The translations under genes and the position numbers were made by a program. Source: Verrucomicrobiales bacterium (lineage in GTDB: Bacteria; Verrucomicrobiota; Verrucomicrobiia; Verrucomicrobiales; DEV007). Taken from it: DNA of 64,000 nucleotides. Positions within the stretch are counted from its first letter, which is position 1, and every line of letters starts with the position of its first letter. The notes beneath the pieces were generated by a model. That model made no database searches. It saw only the letters and a program-made list of their open reading frames with translations, and was not told where the DNA came from. The DNA is taken from positions 186,001-250,000 of the forward strand of contig DUBC01000033.1 of assembly GCA_012960505.1 (NCBI GenBank). The letters are read 5' to 3'. Positions 15,307 to 24,105 of the stretch are shown one piece after another.

Positions 15307-18207
15307 ATGAATTGTTCCCGTTCTTTTATTATTATTGTAGGTTGCTTGATTTCATTTTTTAGACCGCTTCTGGCAGGAGAGATATCATTCAGTGAAGCAC
15401 TCAGTGATGATGCGAGTACTGGTATCAATACTTCAATTTCATATACGCATGCGGTCAGTGGGGGTGCGGCAACAACAGTGAATGGAGTTGATTTTGAATT
15501 ATTAAATAGTAGTACAAATCCATCTGATTTCACTTGGGAAGTGTCGTCGGTGAAGAATCAATTACAAAATAACAATGGCGGTTGGGACCCTTTTGCTGCT
15601 GGAGTGACGGAGGAAGGGCTACAGTCTCTATTGGGATCTTTTACATTTAACAGTGATGGAAATCCGGGTTCGAACCAGACATTTATACTGAGTGGATTAA
15701 CTCCGGGGCAAGAATATGAGGCGCGTCTCTATTGTAGGAAATGGTCTGATGGTACGGAGAGGACTCAGGAAGTGACTTTTACGGCTGGTGAAGAGGATGG
15801 AGTAACGGAGGCCTTCGCAGAGGATCGCCCGGAAAATGATCCGATAGGGACATTGGACCGAGAAAGCGCATATTATATTGCTTACACCTACACGGCAGAT
15901 GCTGAAGGGACACTTTCGATTAGGTTTGATGTGACTGGAGCTCAAGGGACCGGAAGCTTTCATATGTATGGTCTAACAAATCAGGTCATTGAGGATCCTG
16001 TGTTTGTTGTTGCTGCTGATACCCGTGAATTTTCTTATTCGGTAGAGGATAATGGCATTATTTCGCAGCTCACTGGCAGCTATGATGGTGAGGTCGAACC
16101 GACAGAATTTACTTTAGTCGAAGGTGAAGGGGATGATGATAATGATTTCTTTAGAATTGTTGGAGATGAGTTGAGGGCGGGCAGGTTCGATTTCAGCTCA
16201 GACGATGATGGGACGAAATATTATGTTCGCATTCAGGGGAGGGGAACAGAGAGTGGTGAGTCCGGTGTGACGTTGCTAGTTTTCACTTTAATCGGTGAGA
16301 AAGAGCCGAGTCCATTTACTTTTGTTGGGCCATTAATTGATGATGAGAATTCAGGCATTGATCCTGAAAATGAATATACGCATGCGATTAGTGGTGGGGG
16401 CGCGGAGAGTGTCAACGGTGTCGAGTTTGAATTATTAAACAGCAATACGACGCCGGATAATTTTTCCTGGGAAGTTTCATCGATTAAGAATCAGCTCGAT
16501 AATAATAACGGTGGATGGGACGTTGGGTCCAGTGGTGTTACGGGGCCAGGGCTACTGGATCTGCTCGGTTCATTTACATTTAACAATGATGGGAATCCGG
16601 GTTCTAATCAGACCTTCACTCTGAGTGGTCTCGATCCTGGAGGAACTTATGAGGCTAAACTTTACATACGGAAGTGGGACAATGCGACGCAACGCCAACA
16701 GCTCGTTGAATTTACTGCCGGGGACAAGATTGACTCAATAACATTCAGTGAAGATCATCCGGAACTTGATCCAATTGATATGGAATTTCGAGACCAGGCT
16801 TCCTACATGAGTTATACTTATACAGCCGGAGCAGACGGTGAATTGAGCATTAAATTCACTATCACAGATGACGGTACTCAGGGAGCGCCAGGTAGTTTTC
16901 ATATGTACGGGTTGACCAATCAGATCGTTCAGGCCTCTGCTGATGATGATAATGATGGATTGCCTGACTCATGGGAAGAGAAGTATGGAGTCGATGACCC
17001 GGAAGCTGATGATGATAATGACGGATTAACCAACGCTGATGAGTTTGAAGAGAGAACTCAGCCCAACAAAGCAGATACTGACGGGGACGGGCTCAATGAC
17101 GGTGCTGAGATCGCTGATACGAAGACCAATCCTTTGAAAGCGGATTCGGATAATGATGGGCTTGATGATGGGGTAGAGACAAACACTGGGGTTTTTGTGA
17201 GTTCTAATGATACTGGAACCGACCCGAACAACAGAGATACGGATGGGGATAACTTTTCTGATAGTTATGAGATTGATGCCGGTAGTAACCCTAACGATGC
17301 TGAGGACTTACCTCTGTTGCCGGGTGGCTTTTCTATTGCACTTCTAACTGATGACGAGAGTAGCGGCATTGATCCCGTAAATGAATATACCCATGCAATC
17401 AGTGGCGGAGGGGCTGAAAATGTTAATGGTGTGGAATTTGAATTATTAAATAGTGGTACAACGCCTGATAATTTTGATTGGGAAGTATCTTCCATTAAAA
17501 ATCAGCTCGATAATAATAATGGAGGCTGGAACGTTGGAGCGAGTGGAGTGACTGGTGAAGGTCTTCAGGCACTCTTAGGTTCGTTCACTTTTAATAATAA
17601 TGGAAGTCCGGGATCGAACCAGACTTTCACATTGAGTGGGCTCACACCTGGTCAGACCTACGAGACGAGGCTCTATACACGTAAATGGGACAATAGCACA
17701 GCGCGGACGCAGGAACTTACCTTCACGGCAGGTGATCAGGATTCAAATTCCATTATCTTCAGTGAGGACCATCCTGAATTTCCTCCGCTTAGCTTGCCCG
17801 ATCGTGAGGTTGGCTGGTACCTCGGATACACTTACACTGCTGACGGATCCGGCTCCTTAAGTGTTCGGTGCGATGTGCTTGCTTCTCCAGAAGGAGTCCA
17901 AGGCGCTCCTGGGAGCTACCATATGTATGGCCTGACGAATCAGGTCAGTTCAGCGCCTGTTACGCTTCAGATTACAGAAGTTATTTATGACCCTGAAGCG
18001 CCACAAGTGGCCATTACCTTTAATTCACGTCCTGGTGCAACTTATGCGGTTGATTTCTCAACAAATCTTCAAAGCAGTGAAGATGGTGAGGGATGGGCTG
18101 AACTTGATGATGGTGTCATGTCTGAAGGCAAGCAAACCACTTATGTGGATGATTTCTTTGTGGAAAATGAGAAAACAATCTTCTATAGAGTCAGGCAGAT
18201 TGAGTGA
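15307..18207 (+). CDS. Large secreted protein with three 200-residue repeats and TSP3-type calcium repeats
   Basis: The 966-residue protein starts with a signal peptide (1-23, RPLLAG). It contains three homologous modules at about 28-227, 335-540 and 675-875, each with YTHAxSGG, FELLNS, WEVSSxKNQL, GSNQTFxLSGL, RKW and FHMYGLTNQ. Between modules 1 and 2 is a cadherin/Ig-like stretch (228-330). Between modules 2 and 3 is a run of DxDxDG calcium-binding repeats (545-668). The C-terminus (876-966) has TFNSRPGATYAVDFS and FYRVR, a module common at the end of verrucomicrobial secreted proteins. No enzymatic motif is seen. It is probably an extracellular adhesion or matrix protein stabilised by Ca2+. 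It ends one base from the convergent gene at 18209. Confidence 0.85.
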   Translation: MNCSRSFIIIVGCLISFFRPLLAGEISFSEALSDDASTGINTSISYTHAVSGGAATTVNGVDFELLNSSTNPSDFTWEVSSVKNQLQNNNGGWDPFAAGVTEEGLQSLLGSFTFNSDGNPGSNQTFILSGLTPGQEYEARLYCRKWSDGTERTQEVTFTAGEEDGVTEAFAEDRPENDPIGTLDRESAYYIAYTYTADAEGTLSIRFDVTGAQGTGSFHMYGLTNQVIEDPVFVVAADTREFSYSVEDNGIISQLTGSYDGEVEPTEFTLVEGEGDDDNDFFRIVGDELRAGRFDFSSDDDGTKYYVRIQGRGTESGESGVTLLVFTLIGEKEPSPFTFVGPLIDDENSGIDPENEYTHAISGGGAESVNGVEFELLNSNTTPDNFSWEVSSIKNQLDNNNGGWDVGSSGVTGPGLLDLLGSFTFNNDGNPGSNQTFTLSGLDPGGTYEAKLYIRKWDNATQRQQLVEFTAGDKIDSITFSEDHPELDPIDMEFRDQASYMSYTYTAGADGELSIKFTITDDGTQGAPGSFHMYGLTNQIVQASADDDNDGLPDSWEEKYGVDDPEADDDNDGLTNADEFEERTQPNKADTDGDGLNDGAEIADTKTNPLKADSDNDGLDDGVETNTGVFVSSNDTGTDPNNRDTDGDNFSDSYEIDAGSNPNDAEDLPLLPGGFSIALLTDDESSGIDPVNEYTHAISGGGAENVNGVEFELLNSGTTPDNFDWEVSSIKNQLDNNNGGWNVGASGVTGEGLQALLGSFTFNNNGSPGSNQTFTLSGLTPGQTYETRLYTRKWDNSTARTQELTFTAGDQDSNSIIFSEDHPEFPPLSLPDREVGWYLGYTYTADGSGSLSVRCDVLASPEGVQGAPGSYHMYGLTNQVSSAPVTLQITEVIYDPEAPQVAITFNSRPGATYAVDFSTNLQSSEDGEGWAELDDGVMSEGKQTTYVDDFFVENEKTIFYRVRQIE
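15388..15987 (+). repeat. Repeat module 1 of the 966-residue surface protein
   Basis: This is the first copy of an approximately 200-codon module, shared with 16309-16926 and 17329-17931. At DNA level it shares short near-identical stretches such as GAATTATTAAATAG, but synonymous differences are frequent, so the duplication is not recent. Confidence 0.8.
16309..16926 (+). repeat. Repeat module 2 of the 966-residue surface protein
   Basis: This is the second copy of the module. It is closer to copy 3 than to copy 1 (both have YTHAISGGGAE, TTPDNF and KNQLDNNNGGW), which suggests that copies 2 and 3 arose from a later duplication. Confidence 0.8.
17329..17931 (+). repeat. Repeat module 3 of the 966-residue surface protein
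   Basis: This is the third copy, placed after the calcium-binding repeat region and before the C-terminal module. It has the same order of motifs as copies 1 and 2 and ends with YHMYGLTNQV. Confidence 0.8.
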
Positions 18208-18208
18208 T

Positions 18209-20152
18209 TCATTCTACGTGAGGCTTTTTATTCTGATAGGAATTTAATCTGGCTTGTAGCTGATTTTTGAGCGCTGGCAATTGGCCGGTTTTAATCAGGA
18301 GAAGTGCCTTATTAATTGTTTTAATAGCCGATTCAAAGTCTCCCAAAGCGGCTTGTGCTGCTGCCAGTGTGTCTAGTGCGTCTGGGTTTTTCTCTTTTGT
18401 TGCGTTGACAATTTTGTTAGCCATAATAAGTGCTTCCTCGGGTCTTCGGGCCTTTACATCGTGACTAGTGGCAAGTAGCCAAGCCAGATTATTGGCAGCT
18501 TTAAGGTTATCAGGTTGAACCTTTAGTCCTTGGCGGTATCGAAGCAGAGCATCTGGAATATTTCCTGATTTTACATTAATGGCGGCAATCTCAAATAGTG
18601 CCGGAGAAAATTGAGGATTTATTTCCATTGCAGTTTCAAGGCTTTTGAGAACTTCATTACTCTTGCCAATTTGTTGATATGTTTTTGCAAGGATGTAGTG
18701 ATCTTCAGGCTTTCCTCGATCATGCTGCAATCCTTTCCTGATTCTTTCAGCCGCGCTTTTCCAGTCCCTTTTCTTTACATATAATTTCCCGAGAGAGATT
18801 TGGGCAGCAGAGTAATTTGGAACAAGTTCAGTCGCCCATAGATAATGGCTTTCAGCGGCTTCTATATTTCCTTTTTTTTCTTCGCTAGCAGCGCGCCTGA
18901 ATTGTAATGAAGCGGCTTGCAAATCTCCAATTGCTATGGAAACGGGGTGATTGATTGCTCTTCCTTTTATTGCTGCTGATCGAATCGATCGTTCGACCCT
19001 TGTCAGATTGGAGTGTTCTATATCTGCAATTATCGTGTCTAATTGTTGTTTCCCCTTGTAGATTACAGAGACTCTTCCTTTTGGATCCAAGAGGAAAGCC
19101 GAAGGTATCGGGAGAGGACGACTTAACCCTATATGGACATCATGCATTTCCTGAAGTGATTGAAGGACTTCAGCATTAGCAGCGGCGCTGGCAAAGGGAA
19201 ACTTCATATTTTCAAGGATCTCTTTTTCCGCGCTGCGCTTCACTTTGCCGTCTCCAAGAGCGTCTACATTGAGTGCTATAATTTGAAGATTCGCTTTGTG
19301 GATGTCTTTCTCCCTATTGGTTAATTCCTGAAGTTCTTCTCGACATGAGGGGCACCAACTAGCCCAGATTAGAATTAAGGAAGGATTTCCTGATCCCGTT
19401 GAAATCGTTTTATTATTAGGACCTTTAATTTTTAGTTCAGTGCCGCTCAATAGTGGGGTTATCGGTGATCTTGCCGTGCGTTCTGGGGGGAGTATATTGG
19501 GATTAGATGGCTCGAATGTTTTTATTTTAGGTCGGGTTTTTATTTCAGTGCTTATCCCTTCGCCTTGTTTTAAGAGATACCTGCGTCCTGGGATTACGCT
19601 TGTGAAATTTTCTGATGATTTTATTTTATCAGGCCAATTTACGATTACATCGAAGGGCCCTTTATGAGTTCCTGTTCCGAAGTGAAGATATTGAGAGGAC
19701 TGAGAAAGGAACCCTTCACCGGCCCTCAGAGTTTGAACTAAAGTTTGTCCATTAATTTTGATTTTAACTCTTGCTCCAATCGCATCTTTATTTGAACTGA
19801 TCCCGTTCCCTGAAAGCTTCAATTGTATTGAGCTATTATGATTGTTGGATTCGTTTCTGAAAAAACGAATTCTTGGCGCGTTTCTGTTTGATATGAACAT
19901 ATCCATGTCACCATCATGGTCCCAGTCCACGGGGACTACGGACCGGCCGTCATCCTCATAATCGAGTCCGCTTGCAAAAGAAATGTCAGCAAATCTCCCA
20001 CCCGATTTTATGGAATTTCCTGTATTCATAAAAACACAATTACGTTCGTTTCCACTGAATGAGCGCCCAGATTCAATCATCTTTGAGAGTTGGGTATGAG
20101 GTTCCTCGTTAGCTTTTATAGTGTCATTTACGTTGTTAAAGGTTTGAGGCAC
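18209..20152 (-). CDS. C-terminal half of CRTAC1-like protein: UnbV/ASPIC, thioredoxin and TPR domains
   Basis: Read on its own from GTG at 20152 this is 647 residues. Domains are a last FG-GAP-like blade (VDWDHDGDMDMFISNRN, 75-91), a UnbV/ASPIC domain (about 105-195), a thioredoxin-like domain with WASWCPSCREEL (CxxC at 267-270) and a TPR array (about 415-640). It is in the same frame as the gene at 20174-22036, separated only by one TGA and seven codons that read SFFWRQV, which look like a continuation of the family motif. It has no signal peptide although its domains belong outside the cytoplasm. This argues that it is normally made as part of one 1275-codon protein. A GGAGG lies six bases before the GTG, so independent or coupled initiation is also possible. 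Confidence 0.8.
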   Translation of the reverse strand: MPQTFNNVNDTIKANEEPHTQLSKMIESGRSFSGNERNCVFMNTGNSIKSGGRFADISFASGLDYEDDGRSVVPVDWDHDGDMDMFISNRNAPRIRFFRNESNNHNSSIQLKLSGNGISSNKDAIGARVKIKINGQTLVQTLRAGEGFLSQSSQYLHFGTGTHKGPFDVIVNWPDKIKSSENFTSVIPGRRYLLKQGEGISTEIKTRPKIKTFEPSNPNILPPERTARSPITPLLSGTELKIKGPNNKTISTGSGNPSLILIWASWCPSCREELQELTNREKDIHKANLQIIALNVDALGDGKVKRSAEKEILENMKFPFASAAANAEVLQSLQEMHDVHIGLSRPLPIPSAFLLDPKGRVSVIYKGKQQLDTIIADIEHSNLTRVERSIRSAAIKGRAINHPVSIAIGDLQAASLQFRRAASEEKKGNIEAAESHYLWATELVPNYSAAQISLGKLYVKKRDWKSAAERIRKGLQHDRGKPEDHYILAKTYQQIGKSNEVLKSLETAMEINPQFSPALFEIAAINVKSGNIPDALLRYRQGLKVQPDNLKAANNLAWLLATSHDVKARRPEEALIMANKIVNATKEKNPDALDTLAAAQAALGDFESAIKTINKALLLIKTGQLPALKNQLQARLNSYQNKKPHVE

Positions 20153-20176
20153 GACCTGCCTCCAGAAAAAACTTCA
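20146..20176 (-). promoter_or_regulatory. In-frame TGA followed by a SECIS-like hairpin (candidate selenocysteine site)
   Basis: On the minus strand the TGA at 20176-20174 is followed by 17 nt and then a perfect stem: GAGGCA (20162-20157), loop GGTCG (20156-20152), TGCCTC (20151-20146). Bacterial SECIS elements are short stem-loops just 3' of the UGA with G at the start of the loop. In E. coli fdhF the loop is also GGUC-type and sits about 18 nt after the UGA. The frame stays open on both sides of the TGA. The same segment contains a GGAGG that could act as a ribosome site for the GTG at 20152. Whether the organism has selA/selB/selC cannot be seen here. Confidence 0.5.
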
Positions 20177-22036
20177 CAAATCACCAGTGCCGTTATCAGC
20201 CGAGCTTAAGTATCCATTAGCTACCACTAAATCTTGCCATCCATCATTGTTTAGATCTACAAATCGTGAACCCCAGGCCCATCTTCCCATCGTAACGCCG
20301 GCACTTTCACTTGTATCGATGAAACCTTCAGCAGTGTTCCGAAATAACGTATTTCCTCTAGTGAATCTGCGAAAGCGGTTGCGTGTTCCAATGTCCGCAT
20401 CAGGTTTAAATTCTTTTTGAGAAGTGATTCTGCTTCCTGCAGCTGAAAACATATTTGATACGTAAAGATCCTGACGTCCGTCGAGATCATAATCAGCCCA
20501 GGTGACTGACATACCAGATGCACTGTCCTCGACTCCCAGTTCAGCTGCGACATCTTTAAAGGTCCCTCCATCATTACGATAAAGATTATTGCGCCCATAA
20601 TCATTGGCCACGTAAAGGTCAGGATCTCCGTCAATGTCAAAATCCTCCCAGCTCGCAGCAAATGACCATCTTTGATTGTTAGTGTTTATACCAGTTTCAT
20701 TTGTAACATTCCTAAAAGATATGGTCTTTCCTGAATCTGTTTCATTCTTCAGAAGAAAATTTTCTGGGCCATTGTTGTCATCATGATAAACGAAACGTCG
20801 GGCAGTCGCTCCAATGGTTTGAACGGCTGCAGCATCAGAAGATTTATTGGGAGCATAGCAACAAACATAAATATCTAATTTTCCATCCAGATCGTAATCG
20901 GCAGCAGAGAGTGAGGAAGTGGATTCGCTGGTAGGTATGACGTCAACTATCTCATATCCTGCTTTATTTCCCGCATTTGATGCGATGATGATATTTCCGT
21001 ACATCGCAACTGCAAGGTCACGGTCACCATCATTATCCAAATCTACTAATAGGGCGCTTCGTGAGTCCTCGAGCCAGTCGACTTTCCATTCTTTGGAGAT
21101 GTCTTTCAATGTGCCGTTTTTATTTTGTAGAAAAAGTTTATTGGGGATGCCGGGCTCTTGGCACAAGTACAAATCCTCTAACCCATCTCCATTAATATCT
21201 CCTATTGCCATTCCAGGGGTTCCGAACCTGTTCAGCATGGCGTATGCTGGTAACTTTTCGAGCCATTCATTGACTCCCTTACTTAGCTGTTCTTTGTATG
21301 AAGAATTGCCGGAGAATATCGATTCTGTACAGTCTGAAAATATTTTTTTAGACGATTTTCGAATTGTTCTTTCGTAATCTCTGACATTTAGGGAAGAGAT
21401 TTTGAGCTCTTCTTTTTGATTCACCTCCCAAGTAATTTCCCAAACAGATCTTTCGTCAGTTATTGATTCTTTGGTGCGGAATGAGACTGAATAGAGTTGA
21501 GTCGATTTAAATTTGTTTTTGCTCAGTCCAACGTCGATGATTTTAAACTTCACTCGTATCTCTTCAGATGCTGAGATTTCTGAATTGTTGAGATTATTTA
21601 AAAACAGTTCCGCCCCTTTATTTATAGTTAATGATTTTGCGTTTTGACGATGGACCTGAAAACTTTCATCTGAATAGACCAGATTCAAGGACTCAGGACG
21701 GATTGTTGTAAATAATACTTTTTCAGTGACTGGCTTGGTGACTGTGATAGGATCAGTGCCTTTGATTATCTTGGTTATTACTGATAATTGATCCTGAGCT
21801 TTATTGGCAAAATGTTCAGAGTCCCACCCGTCCTTTGATGGGTTGTCAAAAGATGACCATGTGAGGTCCTTATTATATGTTAATTCTGAAAATCCTACTT
21901 GAGTTGAATTATGATTTGATTCGCTCTTAATATTTAGGACGGATTCTTTTTTTGTTACTTTACCACCATCATCTGAGCAACTCACCATCATGATAAGTAA
22001 AATACATGTAAGAGAATGAATTTTGTGGGAGTTCAC
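20174..22036 (-). CDS. N-terminal half of CRTAC1-like FG-GAP/VCBS repeat lipoprotein
   Basis: This 620-residue product begins with a lipoprotein signal (MNSHKIHSLTCILLIMMVSC, Cys 20 lipidated). Residues about 30-260 form a domain I cannot name. From about 275 to the end there are FG-GAP/VCBS beta-propeller repeats with DxNxDGxxD calcium motifs (GDINGDGLEDLYL, VDLDNDGDRDLAV, ADYDLDGKLDIYV, EDFDIDGDPDLYV, ADYDLDGRQDLYV, VDLNNDGWQDLVV). CRTAC1-type proteins normally continue into a UnbV/ASPIC domain. Here translation meets a TGA after NGTGDL, and the missing domain follows in the same frame. It is therefore probably the N-terminal part of one exported protein together with 18209-20152. Confidence 0.82.
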   Translation of the reverse strand: MNSHKIHSLTCILLIMMVSCSDDGGKVTKKESVLNIKSESNHNSTQVGFSELTYNKDLTWSSFDNPSKDGWDSEHFANKAQDQLSVITKIIKGTDPITVTKPVTEKVLFTTIRPESLNLVYSDESFQVHRQNAKSLTINKGAELFLNNLNNSEISASEEIRVKFKIIDVGLSKNKFKSTQLYSVSFRTKESITDERSVWEITWEVNQKEELKISSLNVRDYERTIRKSSKKIFSDCTESIFSGNSSYKEQLSKGVNEWLEKLPAYAMLNRFGTPGMAIGDINGDGLEDLYLCQEPGIPNKLFLQNKNGTLKDISKEWKVDWLEDSRSALLVDLDNDGDRDLAVAMYGNIIIASNAGNKAGYEIVDVIPTSESTSSLSAADYDLDGKLDIYVCCYAPNKSSDAAAVQTIGATARRFVYHDDNNGPENFLLKNETDSGKTISFRNVTNETGINTNNQRWSFAASWEDFDIDGDPDLYVANDYGRNNLYRNDGGTFKDVAAELGVEDSASGMSVTWADYDLDGRQDLYVSNMFSAAGSRITSQKEFKPDADIGTRNRFRRFTRGNTLFRNTAEGFIDTSESAGVTMGRWAWGSRFVDLNNDGWQDLVVANGYLSSADNGTGDL

Positions 22037-22209
22037 AATTTAGTTGTTATGTTCACGGCAAAAAAATGCTGATATTACAGTAAGCAATTTCCCATCGATT
22101 GCATTATTTGCTTACGAAGAGTTTAGAGAGTTATTTTAAGGCAAAAATATAGTGATTCCTGACTATATCATCTATTTTGTATTCCCTCGAATTTTTAAAA
22201 ACATCTCAA

Positions 22210-24105
22210 TTAATTCGCTCCAATATAATCTGTTACTACTCTGAAGAATTGTTGTGATTTGGCTCCTTCTTTTGTGGGATTTAATATTGTGATCTCGGTA
22301 AAAATCGCACTCTCCTTTAGGTCAGTTATCAAGGGAGAGGATTGGCCATCATTAGTTGACCAAATAGAATTCCAGTTTTTTAAATCCTGACTGAATTGAA
22401 CTGAATAATTAAGATCAGAAATGAATCTGCGATGGAATAATTTGATGCCGGGTATTATTTCTTCATTCAAATCCAAGAATATAATCTTGGGTAAGCGTTC
22501 TTCATCGTCTTTGCCATCAAGTGCCTTTCCTCCAAAAGCGTAGGACTGCAAATTATTTAGCAGTCCTTTTGTGGGCCTGTCATTCATTGCATTAGAATCT
22601 GGTCCTAGCCCTTCAGATATTGACCATGCATCATAATTGTTTTCAACCGCTATGTTAATTGAGGTTTTTATTGTATTCCCATCAATGTCAGTGCCGGACA
22701 GCTCGAGCTGAGTGCTCCCAATTTTCAATGATTTGAGTGCGAGGTTCTGAGATAGGCCATTTGTTTCAATTGTGGTCTGGGCTATTCCAGGATCGGAGTT
22801 CGAGCTGATCTCATATGATATGCTTGGAACGCGAACAATACTTTGTACTCTTATTATGTTTTCAGAATCATTAAAGGAGGGATCCTCTCCATTCGTAGTT
22901 GGGAAATCCGATAATGTATAAGATGTATCGTTGAGTATTACTTTGTGAGATCCTGTTGGGAAAGCTGCAATTTGATCGATGACATCTAATGAATTATTTA
23001 TAGCTCGACCGAAGACAGTATAACTGTCGCCAATGTCCAATCCGGGATTGTCTTGGGTATTAATATACCAACCACTAGTTGCACTGTTTGGGTCAGATGT
23101 TCGAGCAAAGGCTAATGTCCCTCTGCTATTTGCAATGCCTGGCTTGTTTAATATTGGGGGGTCAGTGGATAAGCTGATGAGTTTAGTGTCTTTTAGGGAG
23201 TAGCTTCCAGATTGAATAATGTTTAGTCCCTGTGAGTTCACTGATCGATGGAAAATGGTATTACTATAATCTCCTCGATCAACATACGTTAAGAAATTGG
23301 ATACAGGATCAGGCAACGCTTTGTCAAAGAGTGAAAATACCATGTTGCCGTGATTAGTATTGATTTGAATAGCAAGCCGAGTGTCTTGATCTTGGAAATA
23401 AGAATTCAAATTAATAATGACCGGACTTCCTGATACGATCATTTCTATATTAGGAATAGTCTCTTTTAACTGAGGAGTCGAGAGGGCTGGAGCGATCCTC
23501 AGGGCTAGCCTGGCGAGAGAAGGGGTTGCTTCTGGGGAATTGTATTCTGCTCTTAATAAAACATTGAAGTATCCGTCCTCTAATGCTGTTCCGCTGATGA
23601 TTCCTGTGCTTGAATCAATTGATAACCCGGGAGGAAGGGGAGAGGCTTCGTAAGTAATAGATTGTGATTTGGATTGATTGTTCGCAATTAATTGCAATGA
23701 GAAAAGCTTTCCTTGGCTTATATTTGCGAAAGGATTATTTGAAAACTTATCAGGCATTACGAAGCTTGCTGTTTTTGAGGCAGATTGTCCTGATTCGTTA
23801 ACGGAGAGGATCCGAAATTCGTAAGTGGTAGTTGGGGATCCGCCAGTTAGCGTCACATCCTTTGACTCTGAATTAAATGATCCTAGAGATGACCAATTGG
23901 CCTGAGGTGAGGTCCTGACCTGAAGTATATAAGAATCTTCATCATTAGAATCATCTGACCATTCTATTGTAATTTCACCAAATACGGGTGCCTCTGCCGT
24001 TAGTGTATGAGGTGGCTCTGGAGCAGCTAGTGCTGTTTTAATAATTAGGGGCCAAATAAATAATACAATTAAAGTGATTCTTAGTGATATTTGGCGCGTG
24101 AACAT
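22210..24105 (-). CDS. Secreted multidomain cyclophilin-type peptidyl-prolyl isomerase
   Basis: The 631-residue protein has a signal peptide (1-27, ending ALA), a fibronectin type III domain (28-115), a putative Ig domain of the He_PIG type (120-205, PLPPGLSIDSSTGIISGT), a cyclophilin domain (about 243-390) and a C-terminal region with no named domain. Cyclophilin landmarks are VSNFLTYVDRGDYSNTIFHR (catalytic Arg), RGTLAFAR, and SATSGWYINTQDN. In standard enzymes the last motif reads SQFFI, so the catalytic Gln is replaced by Gly here, which may lower isomerase activity. The start codon directly follows the korB stop (TAA then ATG), so it is translated from the oxidoreductase operon. Confidence 0.85.
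   Translation of the reverse strand: MFTRQISLRITLIVLFIWPLIIKTALAAPEPPHTLTAEAPVFGEITIEWSDDSNDEDSYILQVRTSPQANWSSLGSFNSESKDVTLTGGSPTTTYEFRILSVNESGQSASKTASFVMPDKFSNNPFANISQGKLFSLQLIANNQSKSQSITYEASPLPPGLSIDSSTGIISGTALEDGYFNVLLRAEYNSPEATPSLARLALRIAPALSTPQLKETIPNIEMIVSGSPVIINLNSYFQDQDTRLAIQINTNHGNMVFSLFDKALPDPVSNFLTYVDRGDYSNTIFHRSVNSQGLNIIQSGSYSLKDTKLISLSTDPPILNKPGIANSRGTLAFARTSDPNSATSGWYINTQDNPGLDIGDSYTVFGRAINNSLDVIDQIAAFPTGSHKVILNDTSYTLSDFPTTNGEDPSFNDSENIIRVQSIVRVPSISYEISSNSDPGIAQTTIETNGLSQNLALKSLKIGSTQLELSGTDIDGNTIKTSINIAVENNYDAWSISEGLGPDSNAMNDRPTKGLLNNLQSYAFGGKALDGKDDEERLPKIIFLDLNEEIIPGIKLFHRRFISDLNYSVQFSQDLKNWNSIWSTNDGQSSPLITDLKESAIFTEITILNPTKEGAKSQQFFRVVTDYIGAN

Noticed and set aside
15388-17931. 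Possible recent tandem duplication or assembly artefact in the surface protein
   Set aside because: The three copies differ at many synonymous and amino-acid positions and are separated by unrelated segments.
20150-20176. Programmed frameshift at the junction of the CRTAC1-like halves
   Set aside because: Both halves are in the same frame, so no shift is needed; the run TTTTTT after the TGA is not required to join them.
20257-20661. Open frame of 134 codons on the minus strand
   Set aside because: Shadow of the FG-GAP repeat gene in another frame.
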